Assembly (NCBI GenBank): GCA_951799445.1
Contig: OX637287.1
Location: forward strand, 50,001,724-50,065,723
Reading direction: 5' to 3'
Length of the DNA: 64,000 nucleotides
DNA from: Pseudisothecium myosuroides
Lineage: Eukaryota; Streptophyta; Bryopsida; Hypnales; Lembophyllaceae
This document shows, piece after piece, positions 1-11,640 of the stretch. The first letter of the stretch is position 1, and each line of letters opens with the position of its first letter. The position numbers and the translations under genes are program-made. A model generated the notes under the pieces. It worked only from the letters and a program-made list of their open reading frames with translations. It searched no databases and was not told the DNA's origin.

Positions 1-368
1 CATTTCCTTCAAGTCTTACGAGATGAGGGTTTGCTGGCCGAGGGAGGTGACGAAGATGATGCTGGCGTCGAGGGGAGGGCTGCCATTCAAGAGGACATGG
101 CGACTACGCTGGGAATGCAAAAACGGACGGAACTTGGTCTACACTTGACAACTAGACGAGGACGAGGTAAGCATTCGGCGTTCTTTGGGTAGTTCCATTC
201 ATTTTTGCAGGCAGCAGTAGTGAGTGCCAGTACAAAATGCAAAAGTGAAAATAATTTTTTTTTATTAACTCAAAACATGCACATTGACAATGTGTTGTGT
301 CTCTGTCTACAGGTACTGGACTCCCAATACGAGGTGCAGGGCGACCTAATTGGCAGGAGCTCCTCTAG
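1..368 (+). CDS. C-terminal exons of a probable transposon ORF (PIF/Harbinger-like by context)
   Basis: The open frame enters at base 1 and runs to a donor (GAG|GTAAGC) after base 166. It resumes after a CTACAG acceptor at 313 and stops with TAG at 366-368. The intron phases match (one base left, two supplied). The visible end, about 73 residues, is acidic (GGDEDD), then basic (TTRRGRG), and ends in NWQELL. No catalytic motif lies inside the window, so the family cannot be read directly. The idea of a Harbinger-type transposase rests on the next gene, a SANT/trihelix protein that converges on this one with only about 60 bp between the stops. PIF/Harbinger elements usually carry a nuclease and a Myb/SANT-like protein. 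It could equally be the end of an unrelated gene. Confidence 0.45.
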
Positions 369-427
369 ATGGCTGAAGTAGGTCGTCGATGTTGTATGTA
401 GCCTTCTGCAAGTGCCGTCGCAGCTGC

Positions 428-1773
428 TTACAGTTCGCTGTTGCTAGGCTCCATGTTTGTGTCGCTATTTGGGTCCTTTGTATGTCCAGGAACGTCGGAG
501 GTGCCAGCGGCAGTTGTTGTGCCCGTAGTAGCAGGTGGAATGCAGCCGCTGTTCAGTTCCCCAGTGACAGCGGTGAAGATGTTTGGAGCACCTTCAATTG
601 GACTTTGCACTTGCTTGCTTGTTGTTCTTGTGAATCCTTTGCCTAGCACATGGGAGAGCTGAGATAAGCAGCTTACCATCTCTGCTTGCTTTAAAATGGC
701 CAATTTTGCAGTTTCATTGGCAACCATGCTATTCTTGTACATGCGACGGTCTTTTTCCCTTTGGTACGCCATTTGTTCGGAGAAGAGTTTTAGTTGCACT
801 TCAATCTTGGACTTCTTGACCTCAAGTGAAGCATCCGCTATTCCCTACATTTGTGTCGCCATAAGGGCACCAGTAGCCTTGGTCGCCTCTGCTATCAGCG
901 TATGTCCTGATACACTCTTACGCCTTATAGCTGTATTCCCTGGCCTTCGATGCACACCATACTGCGTGGTTGCAGACAAACTAAGGACTTGTGGGGTGAT
1001 GCTAGGTGGAACACCAGCAAAAGTCCTTGATGGTGGAGTGCTTGTGGTTTCTTTTGTGGCTGCTGCAGCAGAGGGCGTGGACATGCTCGGAGTTGGAGAA
1101 GTCTCCGACGTGCCTTCGAATTGCATTTGCTGGGACACCTCTATGGGGTCTTCTAATTCTGGTTCAGTTTCCTCTGCCGCATCTTCTTCCTCCTGCTGTG
1201 CTGTTGGTCGAAAGTTTGAGTCAGATGGAGATAACAAGTCCCTGACATGGGGAGGGCGTATCTGTGGCCTGTTGCCATACCACTGATGGATGGAGTCAAA
1301 AAACTCCTTTGAGAATTGTCGGGGAAGTCTTGCAGCCTTTTGTTCAGAAACTGTTAAGTCCCAATAGTCGAAAATGTTTGTGCCGCTCCTGCAGAAGTGA
1401 TCAGTTCTTTTCTTGTAGTCCGAAACAAGTTGGTTCCACTTCGTCTTACAAGATGGCCCATCTCGCAAACACTGTGAGAATCCTGCACTCATGACTTGTT
1501 GTGAGATTTGTAACCACTTACTTGTCTCTGGAATCATCAAGTCCCTCCCATCTTGCGTGTCAAGTTCTTGCAGATGCATGTCTCGTTTTGCTCTGATGAG
1601 CACTAGGACCTCCTGAATCGACCAATTTGGGCCACGTTCCTTCCTGGCCCGTTTGGGTAAACTTGCTTGTGGTGTATCGTCCGTCATTGCTGTCATGCCA
1701 GAGGGGGGAGTAGGTGGTTGAATCTGTCTTGCAGGTGCTGTTGGGAGGCTGCTTGTCACTGGAAGTTCAGACA
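428..1773 (-). pseudogene. SANT/trihelix (Myb-like) DNA-binding protein, one in-frame stop
   Basis: One frame runs from an acceptor (TTAG|TG at 1773) to a stop at 428, 448 codons, interrupted once by TAG at 845-847. The N-terminal third is Pro/Ser rich. Then comes a basic patch (KRARKERGP) and a trihelix/SANT-like domain starting at NWSIQEVLVLI and ending near FFDSIHQWYGNRP, with the spaced aromatic residues of that fold. An acidic stretch (QQEEEDAAEETEPELED) follows. After the stop the frame continues with a helical, charged segment (LEVKKSKIEVQLKLFSEQM) of the kind found at the C-terminus of this family. The exon lacks its own clear start: two bases precede the first codon, so the ATG is either split by the upstream intron or is the internal Met of MTAMTDD. 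The role would be accessory DNA binding for a Harbinger-type element or a derived host factor. The stop is one C-to-T change from CAG. Confidence 0.75.
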
Positions 1774-4700
1774 CTAATCACATGAGAGGCCGTAAAGTCC
1801 ACAGTAATGAAAGAGTACAGAGATGTATGTAAGTGGATTCATTGTAATGTGCTAGGTGGGAGCATGAGGACCTAACTTATAGCTGAGAGGATGTGCAAGC
1901 TAATAATTGTGACCACAGAATGGGGATACATGTGCACATGTGTCGTAATAAGGGACTACCCTTTCATTCCCTCACTATGCATGTTCTCATTTAGGCTTCG
2001 GAGTGTGTTTGTTTGTTTTGCAGGTCTATTTCCCTCGGACTGAACTTGCAGAGTCATTCATGTAAATTGACAGCAGAAGTGAGAACGGCACATGGAACTT
2101 GACGGAAAGAAGAGCAGGGTCCTGAAGAATGCAATGGAATACAGACTAAGCAATGCTCGTAAACAAACTGTCATATTCACTCCTATTCTATGCTTCCATT
2201 TTGTCAGCATTGCATTGCATGGATTCTGATTTATCATTGGAGCTTGTCAGTTGTTTTGCAGGTCCAGGGCCTCTTCTTCACTGAAGACGAAGAAAGAAAA
2301 AACCCAGGAGAATGAGAGGAGACAGGTAAGAACTGACTGGCAACAGGCATGGCAACTGGTCTGATGGGGCCACCATAATGATGCGCATTCAGTCAGTTCT
2401 CCATGGTGAGTTCGCAAATTCTGAGAAAAGTGCAACAGAAAGAAATGAATTAAATTGGAACACTGTTTTTGTCTCTCTAGGCGAGTAGTATCCATTCCTA
2501 AATTGAAGCAACCAATGTGACTCCAAAATTGCAAGAATACAAGGCCAAAATAATTTGTAAAGAAATAAAGGAATTCCACATAACAAGGAAGGTATTCATT
2601 TCAGTCCCCTGAGAGGGTGGGATACTCGTACATACAGCCAATTGAAACAGGTGCAGCATACATGAGAATTGGACTCAAAAGGTGGAAATGACGAGCAAGT
2701 CCAAAAGGAATTGGAAATCCAAGAATTGCACAGAATTCCAAGTGAATCTCTGAACGCACCTTGGGTGACGAAGAGAAATCCAGGAAACTGAACAGGTCTT
2801 CCTCAAGAGGTGGCATTCTTTTATGCTCTCAGTCTCCTGAAGCCACCTCTTGATTACGAAATTATTGGCCACTTTACGCGTAATTCTGGGCAATATGAAA
2901 TAGCGGTCCTATGTAATGGGCCTTGATGAGCGCCAATACGTAACACCGGCCTGAAATCGCTCAAATCTTCATTTCAAGAAGATCTCTAATTTTTTCTTAA
3001 CACCCACTTTGGCAGTGGTGGGCCAAAATAAACAAGTCATTAAAGACCGAAACACCGCTGTTACCTCCTTCGACACGTAGGTTTGTTGGTTACTAAACTC
3101 CGCAGGTGGGGAAGCGGTGCCATTTAACAGGCCTTCATTAAGCAAAGAACGTTACCGTAACGCCAAGTGGGAAGGGACCTTAAGGCTAGTGTACTTGTAT
3201 GAGGCTTTGTACTGGTAGCAGTAACAGTAATACAGTGGTTAATTTGGTTCTTGCCGGCGGACTTGAGGCTTATCAAGTCGAATTCAATATGCCGACTTGG
3301 GATGCAGCTAGTAGCTTGCTGTTTCAACTTTTGTCTGGACCCACTGTTGAACCTGGTTTTGTATTATGTATACAATCCAGGTGTATTGTATATAAGTAGC
3401 GTTTGCAAGAAGTGAATGTCTTACAATAGAGGCCTGTAGTTATTTATATTCTTGTGAAGCTGATTCTTGTGGCTATACAACGTGCTGTCTATGCAAAATT
3501 TGCCATGAAAAAACCTTGTTCTTTTGTATTTTTGCAGAATAATAGGAATAGTATCCTGTTGGTTTGTTAGTACTCTCTACGGTCACTGCGCCTGAGGCAA
3601 CAAATTCTGAGCATGGATGCCTCAGTCTTTTCTTGAGTGTGATTTTCGAGTGACAATGTAGGAAGGCGTTCTTATGATCTATATTTGGATTATTAAACCC
3701 ACATCATTCTAGACTCATTGAATTGAATTTACTCTAACATGATCCAGGGGGGATTATCTTTGATCCAATCTACCTCATGGATCAGTGATAATTGCTCAAT
3801 TAGCCATATTCGGGTGTTGATGAAGCGTCCATCACTCATGTAGGTGTGATGAAAGTTAACCCCAAGTCAAAACTTTGCTTGTGTATGGGTTAGATTAGGA
3901 GGTCCATCAACATTGTCATAGCAATTTAGATCCAGGCTTGCAACTCAACCATGGAAATTATAAAACCATCTACAAATTTTTCCTAAGCCAAGACCACCTC
4001 TTTGGCATTGGGGAGGACAAACTCTTGTGTCAAACCTTGAATGAAGTCCCACCATTAGAGATTTCAAAACAAACTTGTGTTTGCATAATACCACAAAAAA
4101 CATCCTTATTGCCAAGAAAGACCTTGACATCCTCTTAATTAAGTAGAACAAATTTTATCTACCTATTACCAAACACAAATTTCTAATCAATTTTCAAAAA
4201 CAAAATTTTTCAATGAGAGATCTAGAATACTAGAATTCAAATCTACATTCAAAAGCCTCTTCAAAACCGAAGAGGCCTCAAATATCCAACCCAAACCCAA
4301 AGAAAATTATGAAACTGCTCAATATTCAAACATGAGTTCTAAAATGATTTTAGATAACAAATGATTGAAATCAAAATGAGATTAACAAATCCAAGTTTAC
4401 ACTTAAATAGTCTTTGTCACCAAAGAGGCTTACAAAGGTTCGACCAAAATCTTGAAGACCTATTAAGAAAAAATTGCTTGCAATCCAATTGCGACCTCTA
4501 TTACTAGACCCAATTTGACCCTTGTGCATACTAATGTAGCACTACACTAGTGAAAACTATACAAGTCTTGCATTATCACAATTCAATGCAAAATTGGTTG
4601 TGAAAGGGATAGATTTCAATTAAAATGTTATAACTTCATGAATTCAATGAACACAATAGTGTACTTTTTAAACATGACCAAAAGATTCATTCAATATGTT

Positions 4701-6540
4701 ACAATTTTGAAGGAATATTTTGGATTCCTATTGCAGTTGTGTAGGAAATTAAAAAACTTGCATTTACATCCAAATGGACAAGAATAGTCCCCTTCTAGTT
4801 GAAAACAAACAAAGAAAGCTATAATATTTTTTTTCTTTAACCACTTTTAACATTTGTATCTATATATTTTCACCAATGATTTGACTAAAATACACTTGAA
4901 CAATTCTCTAACTTGCCAAAAAAGTAATTGTCAATGGAATGAGCTTAAATATGTGTAGCTCTAAAAAGAATGTCAGTGGGTCATTGATAATGCTTCGGAA
5001 GAGTTTTTTTTAGTGCTTTATCTTTCACAAGTACTTCAACTTTTTTGAGGGATTATTTGAAAATTCTTTTTCAATTTTATAATAGATGAAATCACAAAAT
5101 TGCTACAGAATAGTTGAAGAGCTTTGTTCCATTTTGGATGTATAGATGCATGTTTGGATGAATAAATGAATTATAATCTACATTTTAAGTGCTTCATCTA
5201 TACCTATGGATGTTAACCTTGAAACGCCAAAGAAAACATTTTGTGCCCTTTGGAGGGACCTCAAACAGGGCTTGAAGATGGGAAAAAACACTTTGTCATC
5301 CAATTTTTTGAGGAGGAGTTTCTTGATCATGTTTTTTGAGGAGGTGTTGAATTTCATCTTTTTGTGATATATTTCTAATATTCCTACATAACAGAATGAG
5401 AATTCTACGAACCAGTAGGTTGTATATTTTGGTAACTTTTGTTCTACTTTCTTTATTTGAATTTAGTCATAAAAATGATCTTTTTTTAATTTGAGTCCAA
5501 CTAATGAAATGAAGCTCATCAAGTCTAGTTCTTATTATAGTTTGAAGTTTTGAAATAATCCTCAAATTAAATTTTTTATTGCAATTTGAATTTAAGGCCT
5601 AAAACAATGGAGTGTTGATTTTCTAATTTTAAAAGTGATATTACAAATTGATTTGCACCATGATGTTGTACAATATACTAGAATATATACCTATGGAAAT
5701 AATTAAAGTTTATTTGAGCATATTTTGTATTTGATAAGGATTTTTTTCACTTTTTTTGGAATAAAAACTTTATTTATGCACACAGTAGTTGCAAAATGCT
5801 ATTATACCATGAGATGGACTTTTAAGTTTGAAAACTTGGTCATTGGTTTGTCCTTCTAAGGTTATGATCTTCATAGTCACAGTGAAAGATCTCTTTGCAC
5901 TACTTCCAAAATGAGCAAGCAACAAATTATAAGTATCTCTACCCAAATAAGTATGTGTTATTTTTGTATGTCTCTTTTTATATAATCTTTAATACAATTC
6001 TCTATTTGATTATTAAATGACAATCCCTATGTAAGCACTGTAGGATGCTACTACTTTTGAATATCCACATGTTAAAATTCAATCAGCTATGTATATGTAA
6101 AAAATGAATTCTTACAAATGATGGGATCCAATATGCTACTATTACTCTTTAACACATGTTTCACTATCATTTGCCTACATAACTTTTGAACTTTAGAATC
6201 ATTTTGCATCACTGCTAATATAAGGTAACTACACCTAATTTTGATCGCTTTTTAAGACCGACCATTACACATTCTTGCCTTAAATGTACTCCCACTATTC
6301 CTGAGAGTCTAGGATCGATTTTATTAACATTAATTTTCAGTACTTTGAAAATTCATAGTTTTTTTATATATTGTTTAAAAAATGCATTCTATAAGGATCC
6401 AAAATGCCCTTACAAGACCCCCCCCCAAATTTTCAATATAATAATGAAAACCATGCTGAATTGCTTATTTATACAATTTTAGGTGTAATTACCTGAAAAT
6501 ATGTTTGCACTTGGTGTTAGGGGTGATGCTTGCAATAATG
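1774..6540. other. Intergenic, no supported gene
   Basis: I see no coding region here. From 1.8 to 3.5 kb the base composition is mixed, with several TTGCAG|GT-like sites on the + strand (near 2,020 and 2,260) that could belong to the 5' leader of an unrecognised transcript. From 3.6 to 6.5 kb the DNA is strongly AT-rich with homopolymer runs and no frame longer than about 70 codons. The short frames at 2.2-3.4 kb do not resemble proteins. The left or right end of the Harbinger-like element at 1-1.8 kb could lie in this stretch, but I found no terminal inverted repeat. Confidence 0.6.
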
Positions 6541-6585
6541 TGAATAATAACCGACCCTGCCCAACTTGCTGGGCCTGGACTGCGT

Positions 6586-6850
6586 CAATGGTTCTGGGAG
6601 GGACCAACTTGCACATGTTTTCAACAGTACAGTGCGTCCCTGCACTTGGTCAAAACTGTCTGTAAATGACGTGTTGTGGGAAGGACCAACTTGCGCATGT
6701 TTTCAGCAGTACAGTGCGTCCCTGCACTTGGTCAAACCTGTCTGTCAATGGCGTGTTGTGGGAGGGACCAACTTGCCCATGTTTTCAGCAGTACAGTACA
6801 GCACTGCACAGTGCATCCCTGCACTTGGTCAAAACTGTCTGTAAATGGCC
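6586..6850. repeat. 82-bp tandem repeat, three copies
   Basis: The block GGACCAACTTG..CATGTTTTCA.CAGTACAGTGCGTCCCTGCACTTGGTCAAA..TGTCTGT recurs with starts at 6,601, 6,683 and 6,765, a period of exactly 82 bp. The third copy carries an 18-bp internal expansion (CAGTACAG/CACTGCACAG). All three copies are at least about 90% alike by eye. It sits directly upstream of the RPT4-like fragment. No function is evident. The repeat is open in several frames, but only because the period is not a multiple of three. Confidence 0.9.
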
Positions 6851-7135
6851 AGTGCATTGGCAGCCATCCGATTCCCAGGGACTCCGTCATTGGACCAGCC
6901 AGGTTGGCCCTTCGCATACAGTAAGCTTACCTTGTTTGATTTGCACAACCTTCGTCCACTCATGTAACTTAACTTATCGTTTGCTTGCATGCTATGCCTA
7001 GTCAACAACTAGACTGGCTCTGGCACAAGCTGAAAGGCCCGTGCTGAAACCCTAGTCGCTGCTCCGTAGCCATCGTTGCTCATGAGGACTACAACAGCTC
7101 CTGCCATTTCCGACTGCAAGCTTCCTGTTGTCGTC

Positions 7136-7412
7136 ATGGCGGATCCGGAGTACCGGCGCAAGCTCATGTAGCGCAAGGAGCTGGATTCCAGCCTGCGCAG
7201 TCGTGGGTTTTCCAGTTTACCCGGCATTAGGTTGCCGCGCCCACGGTATCCATTCATGTGCATTTGGGCTTAGTTCGTGGGGTTGTTCTCAGTGCGAGAA
7301 CTTGTGAAGATTGCGAGGAAGGACTTTGACAAGACAGAGGACGACTAGAAGGCGCTGCAGAGCGTGGGCCAATTTATCGGCGTGGTTTTGAGACAACTGG
7401 ATTCCGAACGAT
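7136..7412 (+). pseudogene. RPT4-like: 26S proteasome ATPase RPT4 first exon(s), broken
   Basis: From an ATG at 7,136 the frame reads MADPEYRRKLM, stop, RKELDSSLRS. After about 95 bp it resumes as RELVKIARKDFDKTEDD, stop, KALQSVGQFIGVVLRQLDSER, ending at a donor-like AT|GTGAGT. This matches the N-terminal coiled-coil and early OB region of the regulatory-particle ATPase RPT4 (subunit 10B), whose conserved text there is EFNKTEDDLKSLQSVGQIIG. Two in-frame TAG codons (7,169-7,171 and 7,346-7,348) break it. The ~95-bp gap ends in TTCTCAG and could be a retained intron. A leader-like sequence precedes the ATG. No AAA+ ATPase motif (Walker A or B) was found downstream, so only the N-terminus seems to be present. 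It is a decayed gene fragment, not a working proteasome gene. Confidence 0.72.
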
Positions 7413-8755
7413 GTGAGTGTTTGGCTTCCTTTCTTGATCTGAGAGACTTGCAGATCGGTCTTGTGACTTCTTGTGAACTCGATTCTTTCGTTATTTCATG
7501 GTTACCTTAAGTGGGAGAGCAGTAAATCAGCAGACCTGACTGTATTTGTAAAGACCAAAATGATCAATGGCGAGGGTACGTATTTTCGTAAGTTCTCGTC
7601 TCAACCCTAAGTGGAACCTTAACCCAAACCCTACGCGCTTAGTATTCAATCGCGTTTAGGAAGACTATTAGTGCTTCTGTTGAGGTTAATTCTGTAGACA
7701 TTTGATGGTTAGCTTGCAGGGAGACGAGTAGATTAGTGGGTCTTTCCATGAATTCCGAGTTCCGGAGTACTTCTGTGCTAGTGTCGTCCTGTTCTCCTCT
7801 AGGGTTTTATTAGGAGCATGGAGAAACTTCGTGTCACACTCGGCCAATTTTTTTGGGCTCTCGTGGTTTCTGAATGTAGATTATGAATGTGGATTGTGAT
7901 GATCGTCACTTCATCGTAATTTGCCGGTTCTTGAGATGCATTTCGGTCTACTCTTTCTCACGGTTCATCAGTCGATGCTTCTGAAGCTGTTCACTGATTG
8001 TTTCCTCCTGTTCATTTTTTTGCTGTCTTAGGGTTTCGATTAGATTGCACACTCTTTGACACTTCTAAGAATGTTCATGATGCATTTGCTGAATGATGAA
8101 GCCTCAGCTGTTTTCAGCTGCAGTTTTCATTGTGCTCTTGACTAATTGCTCTGTTGTTCATTGGCGGTGGGCTCCATGGGCCTACTGCCTTGGTTCTTAT
8201 GTGATCCCCAACATGTCCAAAGTGAGTGTCATGTTCAATATATAGCACTTCTTAGACTAAGATCTGCTGCATTTTCGTTGCCTCATTTCTTAGCTCACAT
8301 TAGGGTTGCACGTGGCGACACAGTCATTGGTGGTAGCGTTTACGAAAATGTGCAGGTTAGCTGCAAGCAGTGGGAAGACTTTTGTGGACGCACTACCGTA
8401 GCAGTGGTGGTGCCGTCCTTTGCATACACAACTTCCGGAGAGAGCCAAGTGAACCCTTTCTAGTAACCATTTCAAGTGAACCCTTGTTCTCCGACGTCGC
8501 TACTCCACGCACTTGCCCGGTGCATTCTTGAGGAACGTTGTGGGCGCTGACCTCCGCTCGCGAAGACCAGATTCAGGCTCCCCGTCAAATTTCGACTGGT
8601 GGGTCATGCGGAGGTCTGTCGGTCGAGGTGAAGCTCTCCCCGAGATGCACGAGAGCAGCTGGTGTTGTGAATTGTCTTTGCATTTTTTGTCACAGGTTTC
8701 CTCGTCTGGCGTTACACATCGCGCTCTGGGCACTAGGTCTGGGTGGCCTGGGAGT
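7413..8755. other. Transcribed-looking but unrecognised region
   Basis: GC content is higher than in the flanks, especially 8,460-8,720. There are CCCTAAA-type and TAGGGTTT motifs typical of plant promoters and leaders, and several donor- and acceptor-like sites. Open stretches at 8,146-8,463 and 8,513-8,923 (+) show no family I recognise. The short string RVARGDTVIGGSVYENVQ near 8,303-8,356 ends at a CAG|GTTAGC donor-like site and may be a small exon. It may be remaining intron/exon debris of the locus that held the RPT4-like fragment. Confidence 0.35.
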
Positions 8756-8759
8756 TCTA

Positions 8760-11640
8760 AGTTCGGTTTTGATTTGCGGAAGTGTTGTCCTATAAACCTC
8801 TTCAATTGGCGATACTCTGTCTTGCAGAGCCGTGAAGCCATTGAGGGATTAAAGCCTGCAAGCTCCGTGCAAATTCTTATTTATAGGTATGGGTTGCAGC
8901 TTTTTCGGTATGGTTGGGATTGAGATATCTGTCTTTGATTCTTCCAGAGATTTGAGTCTTCTTCAATTTGGTTCGAGCAAGTTCTGATTGCTTGTTATGT
9001 TTCAGAGCTATCCATGCAACTTGATGGTTTCGATTGTCTCAATTAGTAGGGATTTTTATGTACATCTTTTAGTAGATTCTGCTCGGTACGACTTAGTGAG
9101 TTTGTGATAAAGGATTGCCTTCATCGCCATGGCCAATTGATGTAGTTGTAATCCGCCACAAACAACGGTTTGCGATTATGAAAGAGTTACGGTTACGTAT
9201 GGAAGGGTTACGGAGCATCCTGTCTGTCTTGCTCAGCGTCTAGACCAGCTTTGTTTGAGCAGAGAACCCATTTGGACAAGGGAATGGTACTTCAGTTATT
9301 TAGTTTCACCACTGATGACACTAATTAGTTTGTGAAACACACTGTGGCTTAAATTTGTCGGTTAAGGCCGTTATCCTGGTGTTTCTTTCTTTTAAATGCG
9401 CACGAGAAGTTTAGAGTATGATATGTGCCGCCTTGATTTGCAGGCAGTCATTACCTCTGTATTGCAGCATACTTTGACACTCCTGCTGGCTACTGGACTC
9501 TCTTAGGGAAGGTGCATCCATTTCCTTGGCTTCCGTTCTCTTTTCCCCGTTCAGGGCAATCGTTTCAGGAACTGCACATTGTACCCTAATAGGAGTGTGG
9601 TGCTCGAAATATTGTTCTCGATCTTTACTATATATCTGTGGCAGCGAGGGAATAAAGCGGTGCATTGTGTACGTGAATCGTCAACCTCAGGTACCGGTTG
9701 CAGCGGCATTTGCATCTTTTTCGGTGTTTTGAGGCATGTGAGCACATTTTTTTGTCAGTTGGTTTTGCAGTGTTTGCACATCTCTCTTCAGCTGCTGGTA
9801 CGTAGCACGCTGCAGTAGGTCTTGGTGGTATGGGTGTTCTAAGTTTTAGTTTTAGTTTTTAATTCTGGAACTGTTCATGCTTGACCTGCAGTATTCATGT
9901 GTGGCGGTGTTCAGTCTTGCAGATCCGTGAAGCCATCGAGGGAATAAAGCCTTGCGCCGAGTGTATTCTCAACTACGGGTACTGGTTGCAGCATTTACAT
10001 CGTTGTTTGGAGTGAGATTTGTGTCTTGGTTGTCCCTAAGATGAGTCTGCCTAAAATTGGTTCGAGCAAGTTTTGATCGCGTGCTATGTTTCTCTATCTT
10101 TTTGCAACTTGTTGATTTCAGTTGTACAAATTTTTTGCAGCTTGTTGATTTTAATAGAGATTTCCAGATTCTACACGTTGGCTTAAATTTGTCGGTTAAG
10201 GCCTTCAACCCGGTGTTTTCTTTCTTCCAAGTACTTACGAAAAGTTTAGAATGACATATGTGCTGCTTTGTTTTGCAGTCAGCACGACCTCTCCTTTTCA
10301 TTACCTATCTTTTTGAAGCATACTTCGACTTTGTTCTCCCTTGGGGACTGTGGACTCTCTTAGGGAAGGTGCGTTCTTGTTCTTGACTTACACTCTCTTT
10401 TTTTCATCTAGAGCATTTGTTTCAGGAACTGCAGATGATGCCCTCATAGGAGTGTGTGCTCGATCTTTACTATTTGTTCGTGGTGATGGACTTTTGTGTA
10501 GATCTGTGAATTTAGTGGTGCATCATGTGAATCCTCACCTTGAGGTTCCTGTTGCAGCATTTGTAGCATTTCCGGGAATTTGAGGGCTCAGCCTGAATTC
10601 AGTTTCAGCAAGTTCTGATTGCTTGTGATGTGTCTATCTTCTACAACCTGTCTGTTTGGGCCAGGTTGCCTGGGCTTGTAGGGATTATCTGTCAACGTTG
10701 TCTAAGAGACTCTGCACTGAGTGGACGGGAGTACTCAGTATGTGATTAAAGATCACCTTAACTTTGTCATGTGATTAATACATCCAAGTGATTTACAGTT
10801 AGAATTCTTTGTAATCACAGCCTCAGCGTTCAAAATTGACAGGAATCTTAACATGGGCATGTGACACTATGGTATAAGCAAAGGAACTTGACTTTGTACT
10901 CTCTAAGATTCAATAATTTAGTATGTTGTTTAATGAGGTATAATATAATGATAATTTTTTACTATTAAACTACATAAGAAATTATCAATGAATATGAAGC
11001 ATGGTATTTGATCTTGCTTCATAATTTTATTAATATTGATGGATAATATCTTCTCATATAGGTCATATTCCACGTTACCACATTTTTATAAAAATTATCT
11101 ATGATGTTTGAGAGAGATAATGACAAGTTAAAGTGATTTCTAATTGAGTGCATCTTGTTTGTAAGCTATTGTGTAGTAGGAGAGGATGTGATTTTAAAAG
11201 TTTAAGTACGAAGAGTGTCGAGTGTAGATGTAAACCTTTGAAGGCAACAGTGTGGGATAAATATTGTGTTTCCTTAGATTATGCAAGAGAAGGATATGAG
11301 AATGTTGTAGTTGTCACTTTCTCATCTTATATAGGGCAACTTGTTTTGAGCAAGAAACTATTTGGACAATTGGGTGGTACTTTGGCTATGTGGGTTTCAC
11401 CACTAATGATGCTCATAGGTTCACCAATGATGCTTATAGGCTCATGCAACAAGACATTATCAAACCTGTTTGTTTCTTTCCTTTGAATACTTTTGAAAAA
11501 ATTAGAGGTCTGTTGTGTGTGCAATTATGTATTGTTGCTTCTCTATTTGGTTTTTGTTATTGACATTGTTAGTACCTGTTGGGTTCACTTAGGGAAGGTG
11601 CTTTAATGTCTTGGACTTAATTGTAGTTATGGTTTGAACA
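8760..11640. repeat. Diverged tandem repeat block (units of about 0.8-1.1 kb)
   Basis: Several landmarks recur in the same order. GATCCGTGAAGCCATCGAGG occurs, with changes, near 8,826, 9,640, 9,918 and 10,500. GGTTCGAGCAAGTTCTGATT occurs near 8,966, 10,059 and 10,605. GTCGGTTAAGGCC occurs near 9,358 and 10,190. GGACTCTCTTAGGGAAGGTGC occurs near 9,495 and 10,352, with a decayed form near 11,585. TTTCAGGAACTGCA occurs near 9,563 and 10,423. The region 11,330-11,430 resembles 9,250-9,340 (TTTGGACAA..GGTGGTACTT, TTTCACCACT.ATGA). Each unit contains exon-like islands next to TTGCAG acceptors, but reading frames are not kept between copies. I cannot assign it to a protein or a known RNA. Confidence 0.6.

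Noticed and set aside
389..1286. Open frames on the + strand across 389-662 and 696-1,286
   Set aside because: They lie antisense to the SANT/trihelix gene, whose - strand frame has clear domain structure and splice signals.
8290..8360. A possible vacuolar ATPase subunit A exon (ARGDTVIGGSVYENV)
   Set aside because: The resemblance covers about 15 residues only, with no Walker motif or further exons nearby.
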